Positions 1-8,321 of a stretch of DNA of 64,000 nucleotides are shown one piece after another. Below the pieces are notes generated by a model. That model searched no databases, was not told the origin of the DNA, and was given only the letters and a program-made list of their open reading frames with translations. Numbering within the stretch: position 1 is the first letter of the stretch; each line of letters opens with the position of its first letter. The translations under genes and the position numbers were made by a program. Source of the stretch: Halarcobacter sp. (GTDB lineage: Bacteria; Campylobacterota; Campylobacteria; Campylobacterales; Arcobacteraceae); the NCBI RefSeq assembly GCF_963675975.1, contig NZ_OY780939.1, positions 2,170,001-2,234,000 of the forward strand, given 5' to 3'.

Positions 1-2
1 TA

Positions 3-941
3 ATGGCAATGGTTGTTTTTTCTTTAGGTCACATAGTTTCTGCACTTTCTCCTAATTTTACAACATTATTATTAGCAAGAACTATAACAGGTCTAACACA
101 TGGATTATTCTTTTCTATTGGAGCAACTATTGCTACAGGTTTAGTTTCTAAAGAGAAAGCAGCAAGTGCAATTGCTGTTATGTTTGGAGGTTTAACTGTA
201 GCAATGGTATTAGGGGTTCCACTAGGAACATATATTGGCCAAGAATTTGGTTGGAGAAATACTTTTTTTATTATTTCCCTTTTAGGTACAATTGCATTTA
301 TTAGTATAATTTTTTTATTGCCTAATAATATAAAAGTAACAACCCCTGACAAATTCTTTAATCAAATGAAAATCTTGGCAAACCCTAAACTTCTTATTGC
401 TTATTTAATTACAATATTTGGTTTCGGTGGTCCCTTTATTGCATTTACTTTTTTAGTACCTATTTTAGAAAATATTACAAATTTTAAATCAACTATTATT
501 TCATTAATTTTATTAGCTTTTGGAGCAGCAACAATAGTTGGTAACTATTTTGGTGGTAAATTTGCTGACAAGTTTGGAGTAGATAAAGTATTATTTGCTT
601 TTTTTGCAGCTTTAAGTTTAACACTTCTTTCACTTAGTTTTTTTGCTCATAATCAAAGGATAACTATATTTATACTTTTTTTGTGGAGGATTTTTGCATT
701 TGCAACAAGTCCAGCTTTACAGGCAAATGTTGTGAAAATAGCAACAACAAATGAACCCCATGCAGTGGATGTGGCTTCTGGGTTTAATATCAGTGCTTTT
801 AATGTTGGTATTGCTTTATGGTCATCTGTTGGTGGTGCTGTAGTTGCAAACATAGGTTTGCTTCAAACAACATGGATATCTGCAATAATTGTATCTTTAT
901 CATTGATTTTGATTACAATTGGATATAAATTACAAAAATAA
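3..941 (+). CDS. MFS transporter, 5'-truncated by window edge
   Basis: Major facilitator superfamily permease of the drug/arabinose-efflux (AraJ-like) type. About 312 residues are visible and the usual length is about 390, so the first transmembrane helices lie upstream of the window; the ATG at position 3 is probably internal. The visible part has many hydrophobic helices and a G-rich stretch (residues about 66-80, GVPLGTYIGQEFGWR) typical of the MFS motif around TM5. It ends 12 bases before mdaB, in the same direction, and appears to open a detoxification operon. The substrate cannot be read from sequence. The family call is firm; an efflux role is inferred from its neighbours. Confidence 0.85.
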   Translation: MAMVVFSLGHIVSALSPNFTTLLLARTITGLTHGLFFSIGATIATGLVSKEKAASAIAVMFGGLTVAMVLGVPLGTYIGQEFGWRNTFFIISLLGTIAFISIIFLLPNNIKVTTPDKFFNQMKILANPKLLIAYLITIFGFGGPFIAFTFLVPILENITNFKSTIISLILLAFGAATIVGNYFGGKFADKFGVDKVLFAFFAALSLTLLSLSFFAHNQRITIFILFLWRIFAFATSPALQANVVKIATTNEPHAVDVASGFNISAFNVGIALWSSVGGAVVANIGLLQTTWISAIIVSLSLILITIGYKLQK

Positions 942-953
942 AAAGGAAAAATT

Positions 954-1532
954 ATGAAAAAAGCTTTAATTTTAAATGGACATCAATACTATGATAATGT
1001 TGCAGTGGGTAATTTAACTCAAAGTATTATTAATAGAGCAAAAGAGTTTTTTATAAAAAATGGATATGAAGTTTTAGAAGCTACTGTTGATAAAGAGTAT
1101 AATATAGAAGAAGAGAGTAAAAAACTTCAAGAAGCTGATGTGGTATTTTTTCAACATCCTGTTTATTGGATGGGTATGCCTTGGAAAGCTAAAAAATATT
1201 TAGATGAAGTATTAACACAAGGTGCACATTATGCTAGTGATGGACGAAGTAGAGATGATGCCTCAAAAAAATATGGTAGCGGTGGATTACTAGATGGTAA
1301 ATATATGATCTCTTTAACATATAACTGCCCAACAACAGAATTTGACAATAAAGATGGATATTTTGATGGTTTATCTTTAGATGAAGCAAATATTGCTGAT
1401 CATAAAATCTTCCAGTTTTGTGGATTAAAACCAACAGAAACATTTTCTGTTCATGATATTTTTAAAGGTGATTTAGATTTAAATAAAGAGTTAGATAGAC
1501 TTGAGTCAATTTTAACTAAAAACTTTTCATAA
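954..1532 (+). CDS. mdaB: NAD(P)H:quinone oxidoreductase, MdaB-like
   Basis: Flavodoxin-fold FAD enzyme that reduces quinones by two electrons, avoiding semiquinone radicals. At 192 residues it has the usual length of MdaB. The N-terminal phosphate-binding segment (LNGHQYYDNVAVGNLT) and the FFQHPVYWMGMPW block near residues 66-78 are diagnostic of the MdaB/KefF-type family. A GGAAAAATT spacer places the ribosome site before ATG 954. It lies between an MFS pump and an ABM-domain protein in a five-gene co-directional run, which suggests quinone or electrophile stress defence. In Helicobacter the homologue contributes to oxidative-stress resistance (established for the family). KefF or a related NADPH-quinone reductase is the alternative name. 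Confidence 0.85.
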   Translation: MKKALILNGHQYYDNVAVGNLTQSIINRAKEFFIKNGYEVLEATVDKEYNIEEESKKLQEADVVFFQHPVYWMGMPWKAKKYLDEVLTQGAHYASDGRSRDDASKKYGSGGLLDGKYMISLTYNCPTTEFDNKDGYFDGLSLDEANIADHKIFQFCGLKPTETFSVHDIFKGDLDLNKELDRLESILTKNFS

Positions 1533-1553
1533 TAATATATTAAAGGATAATTA

Positions 1554-1847
1554 TTGGATAATATAACAGTAGTTGCGAATATTCAAATCAAAAAAGAGTT
1601 TGTTTCAGAAGTTTATGAGGTATTAGTTGAGCTTCATAAAAAAACAAATGAATTAGATGAGGGGTGTATATCTTACAAATTTCATAAAGATTTAGAAAAA
1701 GATAACTCTTTTACTTTTATTGAAGTTTGGGAAAATATTGAGTTTTTAAAACTTCATTCACAAAAAGAGCACTTTAAAAAATTTACTGACTTTATTGAGG
1801 GTAAAATTGAAAGTATGAATGTTCAAAAGTTAGAACAAGTTAAATAA
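1554..1847 (+). CDS. ABM-domain (quinol/antibiotic monooxygenase-like) protein
   Basis: A 97-residue dimeric alpha-beta barrel protein of the antibiotic biosynthesis monooxygenase (YgiN-like) family. YgiN proteins are quinol monooxygenases often encoded next to MdaB, which fits this position directly after mdaB. Visible family features are the opening VVANIQIK strand, the EGCISYKFHKD segment and FTFIEVWEN followed by HSQKEHFKKF. The start is a TTG at 1554, chosen because AAAGGA lies 7-12 bases upstream and no ATG gives a full domain. It probably acts with MdaB on quinones or quinols in the cytoplasm, which is inference from context. The family is confident; the substrate is not. Confidence 0.8.
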   Translation: MDNITVVANIQIKKEFVSEVYEVLVELHKKTNELDEGCISYKFHKDLEKDNSFTFIEVWENIEFLKLHSQKEHFKKFTDFIEGKIESMNVQKLEQVK

Positions 1848-1862
1848 ATAAAAAGGATAAAC

Positions 1863-2492
1863 ATGGAAAAAACATTTATGGAAGCAATGGATTTTAGACA
1901 TGCTTGTAAAGTATTTGATGAAACAAAAAAGATTTCAGAAGAAGATATTACATATATTTTAGAAGCAGGTAGAAAGTCTCCTTCATCTTTTGGTATGGAA
2001 CCTTGGAAGTTTTTAGTTATTACAAATGAAGAATTAAAAGCAAAACTAAGACCAGCTTGTTGGGATCAAGTACAAATGACTTCATGCTCTCACTTAGTGA
2101 TTATTTTAGCTGCAATTGATGCTGTTAAACCTGAATCTGGTGTTCCTAGAAAAAAATTTGGAAGACGTGAAATGCCAGAAGAAAAATATGATTTTTATTT
2201 AAATTTATATGCAAATCATTTAGCTGATACTTTAAGTAGTGATGAAAATGTTTATTCATGGACTGCAAGACAAACATATATTGCAGCAGGAAATATGATG
2301 ACAGCTGCTGCTGTAAAAGGTATAGATTCTTGTCCTATTGAAGGTTTTGAAAAAGAAAAAGTTGAAGAGATTTTAGGATTAGATACAACAAAATATCAAT
2401 TATCATTAGTACTTCCTTTTGGATATAGAATTAATCCTCAATCTGAACAACAAAGAGAAAAACTAGAGGGTGTTGTAGAATATATCAAATAA
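1863..2492 (+). CDS. NAD(P)H-dependent nitroreductase family oxidoreductase
   Basis: FMN enzyme of the NfsB/nitroreductase fold, 209 residues. The N-terminal RHACKVFDETKKIS block and the SPSSFGMEPWKF segment (residues about 40-51) are the FMN-binding signature of this family. A later GIDSCPIEGFEKEK segment matches the conserved region that contacts the flavin in NfsB-like enzymes. It would reduce quinones, nitro compounds or other electrophiles with NAD(P)H. AAAAGGATAAAC supplies the ribosome site and the gene follows the ABM gene by 15 bases, so it is probably co-transcribed. The physiological substrate is unknown. Confidence 0.85.
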   Translation: MEKTFMEAMDFRHACKVFDETKKISEEDITYILEAGRKSPSSFGMEPWKFLVITNEELKAKLRPACWDQVQMTSCSHLVIILAAIDAVKPESGVPRKKFGRREMPEEKYDFYLNLYANHLADTLSSDENVYSWTARQTYIAAGNMMTAAAVKGIDSCPIEGFEKEKVEEILGLDTTKYQLSLVLPFGYRINPQSEQQREKLEGVVEYIK

Positions 2493-2501
2493 GGAGTTTA
2501 T

Positions 2502-3530
2502 ATGAGTAAACTTTTAAGTAGTGGCAATATTGGAACTTGCCAACTAAAAAATAAAGTTATAATGGCTCCTATGTGTATGTATAAAAGTGATGAGAGTGGA
2601 GAGCTTAAGCCTTTTCACTCTTTTCATTATACAGCTAGGGCAATTGGTGGTGTTGGACTAATTATTGTTGAAGCAACTGCCGTTGAACCTAAAGGAAGAA
2701 TCTCTAGTAATGACTTGGGGATTTGGGATGATTCTCAAAAACAAAGTCATAAAAATTTAGTTGATAGTGTACATAGTTTTGATTCAAAAATAGGAATTCA
2801 ACTAGCCCATGCAGGAAGAAAAAGTATAGTAAAATCTTCAATTCCCGTTGCTCCTTCATCTATCGCTTTTGATATAAGTGAACCTTTTAAAATACCTCAA
2901 ACACTTACTATAGAAGAGATAAATCAAATAAAAAATAGTTTTTTAAAAGCAGGAAAAAGAGCAAAAGAAGTAGGTTATGATGTTTTAGAACTTCATGCTG
3001 CTCATGGATATTTGCTTTGTGAATTTCTATCACCTTTAACAAATAAAAGAGATGATATCTATGGTGGAAGTTTAAAAAATAGATGTAGACTTACTCTTGA
3101 AATTGCCAAGTTGTTAAAAGAAAAACTATCTTTGCCTTTAATAGTTAGAATCTCTGCTAGCGAATGGCAAACAGGCGGTTGGGATATTGAAGATTCAATC
3201 TATTTATCTAAAGAATTAGAAAAAGTAGGAGTTGATTCAATCCATGTTTCAGCAGGTGGAAATCAAAAAGAACCAGATTTAATGCCAAAACTTGTTCCTT
3301 TATATCAATGTGAGTACGCAAAAAAGATTAAATCTAATATAAACATACCTGTAATTGCTGTGGGATTAATCACAACACCAAAGCAGGGCGAATTGTTATT
3401 AGAAGAGAATTCATGCGATTTTATTGCATATGGTAGGGCTTTACTTAGAAATCCTAATCTTATCTTTGAAGGTGCAAAAGAGTTCAATGAAAGTTATCTA
3501 ATAGATAAATCTTACCAAAGAGCTTATTGA
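2502..3530 (+). CDS. namA: Old yellow enzyme family NADPH dehydrogenase (NamA/YqjM-like)
   Basis: FMN-dependent ene-reductase of 342 residues that reduces activated C=C bonds of enals, enones and related electrophiles. It carries the thermophilic-like (YqjM) signature: C25 and Y27 in MAPMCMY, H165 and H168 in ELHAAHGY, and Y170. These correspond to the Cys26, Tyr28, His164, His167 and Tyr169 set described for Bacillus YqjM. It is the last gene of the co-directional run that starts with the MFS pump, spaced 9 bases from the nitroreductase with AAGGAG as ribosome site. Its stop overlaps the convergent AEC-family gene by 7 bases. The family and chemistry are confident; the natural substrate is not known. 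Confidence 0.9.
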   Translation: MSKLLSSGNIGTCQLKNKVIMAPMCMYKSDESGELKPFHSFHYTARAIGGVGLIIVEATAVEPKGRISSNDLGIWDDSQKQSHKNLVDSVHSFDSKIGIQLAHAGRKSIVKSSIPVAPSSIAFDISEPFKIPQTLTIEEINQIKNSFLKAGKRAKEVGYDVLELHAAHGYLLCEFLSPLTNKRDDIYGGSLKNRCRLTLEIAKLLKEKLSLPLIVRISASEWQTGGWDIEDSIYLSKELEKVGVDSIHVSAGGNQKEPDLMPKLVPLYQCEYAKKIKSNINIPVIAVGLITTPKQGELLLEENSCDFIAYGRALLRNPNLIFEGAKEFNESYLIDKSYQRAY

Positions 3531-4444
3531 AATAGATACAACATAAAAGGTATGTAAAATAAAGATACCAATGTTGAAATAAATACAGTAATAGACATCT
3601 TTTGTGGTTTGACATCCAAAATAGTTGCCACTGTTACTGTATTTCCTGCTAATGGAACTATTGAAAAGATAAACATAACTAAATAAAATCCATCATTTAA
3701 AAAGTTAAAAAATGTTTTATCTATAATCATAAATATAATAGTTGTAAGTGGCCAAATAATAAATTTAATAAACAAAGATAAAGAGATAAATTTTACATCA
3801 ATACTATTATCACTTTTAACTTTCTCTAAACCCATTCCTAAAAGCATCATCCCTAAAATTGCATAGGCCCCCTTTAGATATGCAGAATAATCTGCAAACA
3901 TTTGAGGTATTTGTATATCATTTAGGTTTACAATAAGTCCTAAAATAAAAGCGTGTAAAACAGGCAATTTAAGAACTTTCTTTATACTTTGCATTGTAGA
4001 AAAGTTTCCTTTTGCTGTTATATAATATCCAACAGAGTTTTGATATAAAAGTGAAGCTAAAACTGTAAAAATAAAAACATCCACAAGGTGTGGCTCTAAA
4101 AAGATGATTGCTAATGGAATTCCAAGGTTTCCTGTGTTTCCTGTAGCTGTACTAAAGGCTAATAGATTTGCTGTATTATCTTTATATATTTTTTTTGCAA
4201 AATATAAAATAGTAAAGGCTAAAACAGTACTAAGCAAGAAAAAATATGTGGGCAAAAATATAACAGATAAATCTAGTTTAACATTTACCGTTGCATTAAA
4301 TATAATTAGTGGAGCAAGTAAAAAAAGTAAAATTTTTGCAACTGTTTCTTTATCACACTTTAAAATTGCAGTACTAAAAGTACCTAAAATAATACTAAGA
4401 TATAAAGGGATTATTTTTCCTAAAAGTGTTAAAAAAACTGTCAT
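3524..4444 (-). CDS. AEC (auxin efflux carrier) family transporter
   Basis: Integral membrane carrier of 306 residues with about ten hydrophobic helices in two repeats. The pattern starts LLGKIIPLYLSIILG and includes the FSTATGNTGNLGIPL segment typical of AEC proteins, where a conserved N-x-G-x-x-G lies in a broken helix. Bacterial members transport malate, malonate or other organic anions. TAGGAG lies just ahead of ATG 4444. The 3' end overlaps the end of the convergent old-yellow-enzyme gene by 7 bases. No substrate can be assigned from sequence. Confidence 0.82.
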   Translation of the reverse strand: MTVFLTLLGKIIPLYLSIILGTFSTAILKCDKETVAKILLFLLAPLIIFNATVNVKLDLSVIFLPTYFFLLSTVLAFTILYFAKKIYKDNTANLLAFSTATGNTGNLGIPLAIIFLEPHLVDVFIFTVLASLLYQNSVGYYITAKGNFSTMQSIKKVLKLPVLHAFILGLIVNLNDIQIPQMFADYSAYLKGAYAILGMMLLGMGLEKVKSDNSIDVKFISLSLFIKFIIWPLTTIIFMIIDKTFFNFLNDGFYLVMFIFSIVPLAGNTVTVATILDVKPQKMSITVFISTLVSLFYIPFMLYLFQ

Positions 4445-4487
4445 ATATACTCCTAAGTATCGATTATAATAAACAAATATGTATAAA

Positions 4488-5597
4488 TTATGTATTGTTA
4501 GCTTTATATTTTAAAAATAGTAAACTAAAAAGTATAATCGTTACCAAACAACATCCAATAAACATAAAAAAATGTTGAACTCCTAAATATACAACAAAAG
4601 GATGAAAAGCAATTGGTGAAAAGAACTGACCTAAAAATAAAGAACCAGTAAGATATCCTGAGGCTTTTACCCTTTTTTCAAAAGTAGTACAACTTAACAT
4701 CCATGCAGTGATATTTGTCATCATAACACCACCACCAAATCCTAAAATTGGTGCAGTTATATAAAAAAGATAAATATTATTTACAAATCCAACTCCTGTA
4801 AATCCACAAGCAACAATACTTAAACCTATAAGATAGATGGTTGAAAAATTATATTTTTTCTTTAATTTTGAAAAGGTAATTGCACCTAAAGCATTTGATA
4901 AAAATGCAAGAGATATTATAGAACCAGCCATTTTACCATTGCCACCAAAATGATCAATTATTAAAAAAGGCATTTGTGTTGGCAAAATAAAAAATATTAA
5001 CATATAAAAAAATCCTAGAATATATATACCTAAGAGTTTTTTAGGAAAAGTGATTTGTATATCTGTTTGGGTCTCAATTTTTTTAGGAACTTCATAAAGA
5101 AAAAACAAAGCCATTGGTAAAAGAATTAAACCTATTAAATAAATACCAAAAGGTAATCTCCAATTTATATCTGATAAAAATCCACCTCCAAAAACAAAAA
5201 ACACACCACCAATTGCAATAAATGCACTTTGATAACCCATAAATTTATGTCTTTGTTCATCTTTGAAATAGTCTCCAACTAGTGAAGTTGAAACTATCAT
5301 TAGTGTAGATACGGCTATACCAAAAACTGCCCTTGATATAAGAAACTCTTTTATTGTTTCTAAATATAAACCAGCACTTCCAGCAATAGCAAAAATAAGT
5401 AATGCAATAATTGCAGATCTCTTTTTACCAAATTTAAAAATTAGATGTCCTATAAAGGGTGCTAAAAAGGCAATTACAAGTGAAGGTAAAGTTAAAATTA
5501 GTCTTGAATAAAACTCGATATTTTCAACATTTGAAAAATAGTTTTGTAGTCTAGGTAAAGCTGTAATAATAGCAACATTTGACATCATAGTTGTCAT
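4488..5597 (-). CDS. MFS transporter, possible non-AUG start upstream
   Basis: Twelve-helix major facilitator permease, 369 residues from ATG 5597. The PFIGHLIFKFGKKR segment after TM2 is the conserved MFS loop motif. ATG 5597 has no ribosome site and cuts TM1 short. The frame stays open upstream to a stop at about 5648. There, AAGGA (5647-5643) sits exactly 6 bases before an in-frame ATC at 5636, which would add 13 residues (IKKSAIITLLFLS) that complete TM1. The true start may therefore be ATC 5636 or ATT 5642, or an original ATG was mutated. The gene diverges from thiI. The transported substrate is unknown. Confidence 0.82.
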   Translation of the reverse strand: MTTMMSNVAIITALPRLQNYFSNVENIEFYSRLILTLPSLVIAFLAPFIGHLIFKFGKKRSAIIALLIFAIAGSAGLYLETIKEFLISRAVFGIAVSTLMIVSTSLVGDYFKDEQRHKFMGYQSAFIAIGGVFFVFGGGFLSDINWRLPFGIYLIGLILLPMALFFLYEVPKKIETQTDIQITFPKKLLGIYILGFFYMLIFFILPTQMPFLIIDHFGGNGKMAGSIISLAFLSNALGAITFSKLKKKYNFSTIYLIGLSIVACGFTGVGFVNNIYLFYITAPILGFGGGVMMTNITAWMLSCTTFEKRVKASGYLTGSLFLGQFFSPIAFHPFVVYLGVQHFFMFIGCCLVTIILFSLLFLKYKANNT

Positions 5598-5707
5598 AGA
5601 TAAAAATAGTAATGTGATTATGGCACTTTTTTTGATATTAATTCCTTAGAGCTTTGTAAATTTTATTTTACCTGAATATCTTTTATAAGTTATTTTATTT
5701 CTTATGC

Positions 5708-5713
5708 TATAAT
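5708..5713 (+). promoter_or_regulatory. -10 element of thiI
   Basis: A perfect TATAAT, preceded by TATGC, lies 12 bases before ATG 5725. Transcription would begin near 5720, leaving a leader of about 4 bases for that ATG. This argues that translation starts at the in-frame ATG 5746 instead. Confidence 0.55.
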
Positions 5714-5745
5714 TCGCCTTATTTATGAAAAGGTATGTGCGTTAT

Positions 5746-7206
5746 ATGATTGAATCAGAAGTTAAAACTCAAAAATTTATTGTTAAATATTTTCCAGAAA
5801 TTATGATTAAAGGAACAAAAGCAAAAAGACAAATGATTGACCAGCTTTTTGGAAATTTAAAAAAGATTTTAGGAAGAATATCAGAAGAGATTGAGTATAA
5901 AAAACTTTTTGACAAAATAGAAGTTGTTTGTCCTATAGAGGTTGTTGTTGAAGTTAGACAAAAGTTATTAGAAACATCAGGTATAGAGGTTGTTCTTGAA
6001 GCAATACAAATTGATAATGTAACAACATTAGATGAGATGAAAGTAATTATAAATGAAAAGATGTCTCATGTTATTCAAAATAAAACATTTGTTGTAAGAG
6101 CAAAAAGAACAGGACAACAAGAGTTTAAATCAACTGATATAGAAAGAACAGTTGGTGGTTATATGCTTGCAAACAATCCTTCAAGTAAAGTTGAGTTAAG
6201 AAATCCAGAAGTTAAAATAAATGTTGAGTTGGTACATAAACAATTAAACATTATCACAAATAAATATCAAGGTACTTCAGGTTTTCCTTTAGGAACACAA
6301 GGAGATATTTTATCTTTGATGTCTGGTGGTTTTGATTCTACAGTTGCTAGTTACCTTACTATGAAAAGGGGAGTTAAAACACACTTTATATTTTTTAATC
6401 TTGGTGGTGTTGCCCATGAGATAGGTGTAAAACAAGTAGCTTTTTATCTTTGGAATAAATTTGGTTCTTCACATAGAGTTACTTTTACTTCTGTTCCTTT
6501 TGAGGATGTTGTTACAGAGATATTTAATTCAACTTCACAATCATATATGGGAGTTACCTTAAAAAGATTAATGCTTATGGCTTCTGAAAAAGTTGCAAAC
6601 AATTTAGGTATCGATGCATTATTAACAGGGGAGAGTGTTGCTCAAGTTTCAAGTCAAACATTAAGAAATCTTGCTTTAATTGACCAAGTTACAAATAAAC
6701 TTGTATTAAGACCACTTTCTACTATGAATAAACCACAGATTATAGACATAGCAAATGAGATTGGTACAAGAAAATTTGCTGAAGCTATGCCTGAATATTG
6801 TGGTGTTATTTCACAAAATCCTGTAACTCATGGTTCTTTTGACAGAATGGAAAAAGAAGCTAAAAAGTTTAATTATGAAGTTTTAGATAAAGCAGTAGAA
6901 AATGCTGTACAAATCAATGTAGATGAGATAGTTGCTGATGTAAATGATATTGGTGAAGTAGAAGTTATAAATGATATCTCAAATGGTAACTATACAGTAA
7001 TAGATATTCGGCAAAATGATGATTGTATTGAAACATCTTGTGAAACCTTAAAGATTCCATTTTATAAACTAAAATCAGAGTTTGAAAAACTTCCACAAGA
7101 TAAAGAGTATCTTTTTTACTGTGATAAAGGGATTTTAAGTCAATTACATGCACAATATCTTATAGACTCTAAAGGGTACAAAAATATAAGGGTTTATAGA
7201 CCATAA
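5746..7206 (+). CDS. thiI: tRNA 4-thiouridine synthase / thiamine sulfurtransferase ThiI
   Basis: Full-length ThiI with three parts: an N-terminal ferredoxin-like/THUMP RNA-binding region, a PP-loop adenylation domain and a C-terminal rhodanese domain. Counting from ATG 5725, the PP-loop SGGFDS is at residues 200-205, the PEYCGVISQNP cysteine is C359 and the rhodanese active-site cysteine in YCDKG is C466. The enzyme adenylates U8 of tRNA and transfers sulfur through these two cysteines; the same persulfide can feed thiazole synthesis. I chose ATG 5746 because the -10 box makes ATG 5725 nearly leaderless and AAAAGG lies upstream of 5746. Both starts are in frame and differ by 7 residues. The thiD-thiE genes at 22-23.6 kb are functionally related. 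Confidence 0.92.
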   Translation: MIESEVKTQKFIVKYFPEIMIKGTKAKRQMIDQLFGNLKKILGRISEEIEYKKLFDKIEVVCPIEVVVEVRQKLLETSGIEVVLEAIQIDNVTTLDEMKVIINEKMSHVIQNKTFVVRAKRTGQQEFKSTDIERTVGGYMLANNPSSKVELRNPEVKINVELVHKQLNIITNKYQGTSGFPLGTQGDILSLMSGGFDSTVASYLTMKRGVKTHFIFFNLGGVAHEIGVKQVAFYLWNKFGSSHRVTFTSVPFEDVVTEIFNSTSQSYMGVTLKRLMLMASEKVANNLGIDALLTGESVAQVSSQTLRNLALIDQVTNKLVLRPLSTMNKPQIIDIANEIGTRKFAEAMPEYCGVISQNPVTHGSFDRMEKEAKKFNYEVLDKAVENAVQINVDEIVADVNDIGEVEVINDISNGNYTVIDIRQNDDCIETSCETLKIPFYKLKSEFEKLPQDKEYLFYCDKGILSQLHAQYLIDSKGYKNIRVYRP

Positions 7207-7268
7207 TCTATTAAACTGCTTTATTTTCCTTTTTAGAGTATTTTTATTAATAATTTATGGAGGAAAAT

Positions 7269-8321
7269 ATGCCCACTTTAAACAATCAGAAAATGAATAA
7301 TTCACCTAGATTTATGGTGATTTTGTCTTTACCTATTTTTTTATTTATATTTGTTCTTTTAGGTTTTTTACAAATAATACCTTTAAAAGTTGAGATTCAC
7401 TCACTTGTAATAATTTTTTTAATCTTTTTTATTTTCATGTTTTTTATCTCACACAATGCTTGGTATTCTTTTGCTCTTTTTAGAAATAAAATATTAGAAA
7501 CTAATGATGATTTGGATTCTTATTTAAACCAAAGAGAGATAACATTTAATGGACAAACTAAATCATATGCATCTTTAGATGATTATTTTGAAAAGTTTTT
7601 AGTAGGTTTACGAAATGATAATTTTGCTAATGTTGCTTCATCTATTTTCCCAACTTTAGGTATATTGGGAACTTTTACAGCAATTGCTATTTCAATGCCA
7701 GATTTTACAGTAGATTCAAAACAAGCTTTAGAAAATGAGATTACGCTACTTTTAAGTGGTGTTGGTACAGCTTTTTATGCTTCAATTTATGGGATATTTT
7801 TATCTATTTGGTGGATCTTTTTTGAAAAAAGAGGTTTAACAAAAATAGAATCAGAGATTAATAGTATAAAAAGTTCATATAAAGATAAAATTTGGAGTAA
7901 AGATGAGATTGAGTTATTAAAACTATCTCAAGGTAATCAAAATACAATGTTAGAAAAAGTTCAAGAGATTTTAACACCAGATTATTTATATAAAATGGAT
8001 GAATTGGTTAAAAAGAAATTAGAATATCTAGATGAAATAAACAGAGCTTTTTTATCTATTGAAAACAAAATATCAACAAACTATATAAATCTTTCATCAA
8101 TGTTTGAAAAAACTTCACAAAAGCAAGAAAATATTTTAGAAAGTTTTGAACAAATAGAAGAGAGTATTAAAAAAATAAGTGATGAATATGAAAAGAGTTT
8201 AGAAAAACAAAATCTAAATGATAAAGCTGCAAAAGCGGAGATTTATTCTGTATTATCATCTTTTGAGCTTGTATCAAAGGATTTAAAAGAATTAGGTAAA
8301 GATTTAATAAATGCTAAATAA
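7269..8321 (+). CDS. MotA/TolQ/ExbB-like (ZorA-like) proton channel subunit
   Basis: Inner-membrane ion-channel subunit of the MotA-TolQ-ExbB superfamily, about 350 residues. Two N-terminal hydrophobic segments are followed by a cytoplasmic loop. The TolQ/MotA core comes next, with PTLGILGTFTAIAISMPDF as the proline-containing helix and LLSGVGTAFYASIYGIFLSI as the last helix. A C-terminal tail of about 150 residues is acidic, helical and probably coiled-coil, longer than in TolQ or ExbB and reminiscent of ZorA. ATG 7269 is chosen over in-frame ATG 7257 because GGAGG sits 5 bases ahead of it. The stop overlaps the start of the OmpA-like partner by 11 bases, so the two are translationally coupled. 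The load driven by this motor is unknown. Confidence 0.75.
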   Translation: MPTLNNQKMNNSPRFMVILSLPIFLFIFVLLGFLQIIPLKVEIHSLVIIFLIFFIFMFFISHNAWYSFALFRNKILETNDDLDSYLNQREITFNGQTKSYASLDDYFEKFLVGLRNDNFANVASSIFPTLGILGTFTAIAISMPDFTVDSKQALENEITLLLSGVGTAFYASIYGIFLSIWWIFFEKRGLTKIESEINSIKSSYKDKIWSKDEIELLKLSQGNQNTMLEKVQEILTPDYLYKMDELVKKKLEYLDEINRAFLSIENKISTNYINLSSMFEKTSQKQENILESFEQIEESIKKISDEYEKSLEKQNLNDKAAKAEIYSVLSSFELVSKDLKELGKDLINAK

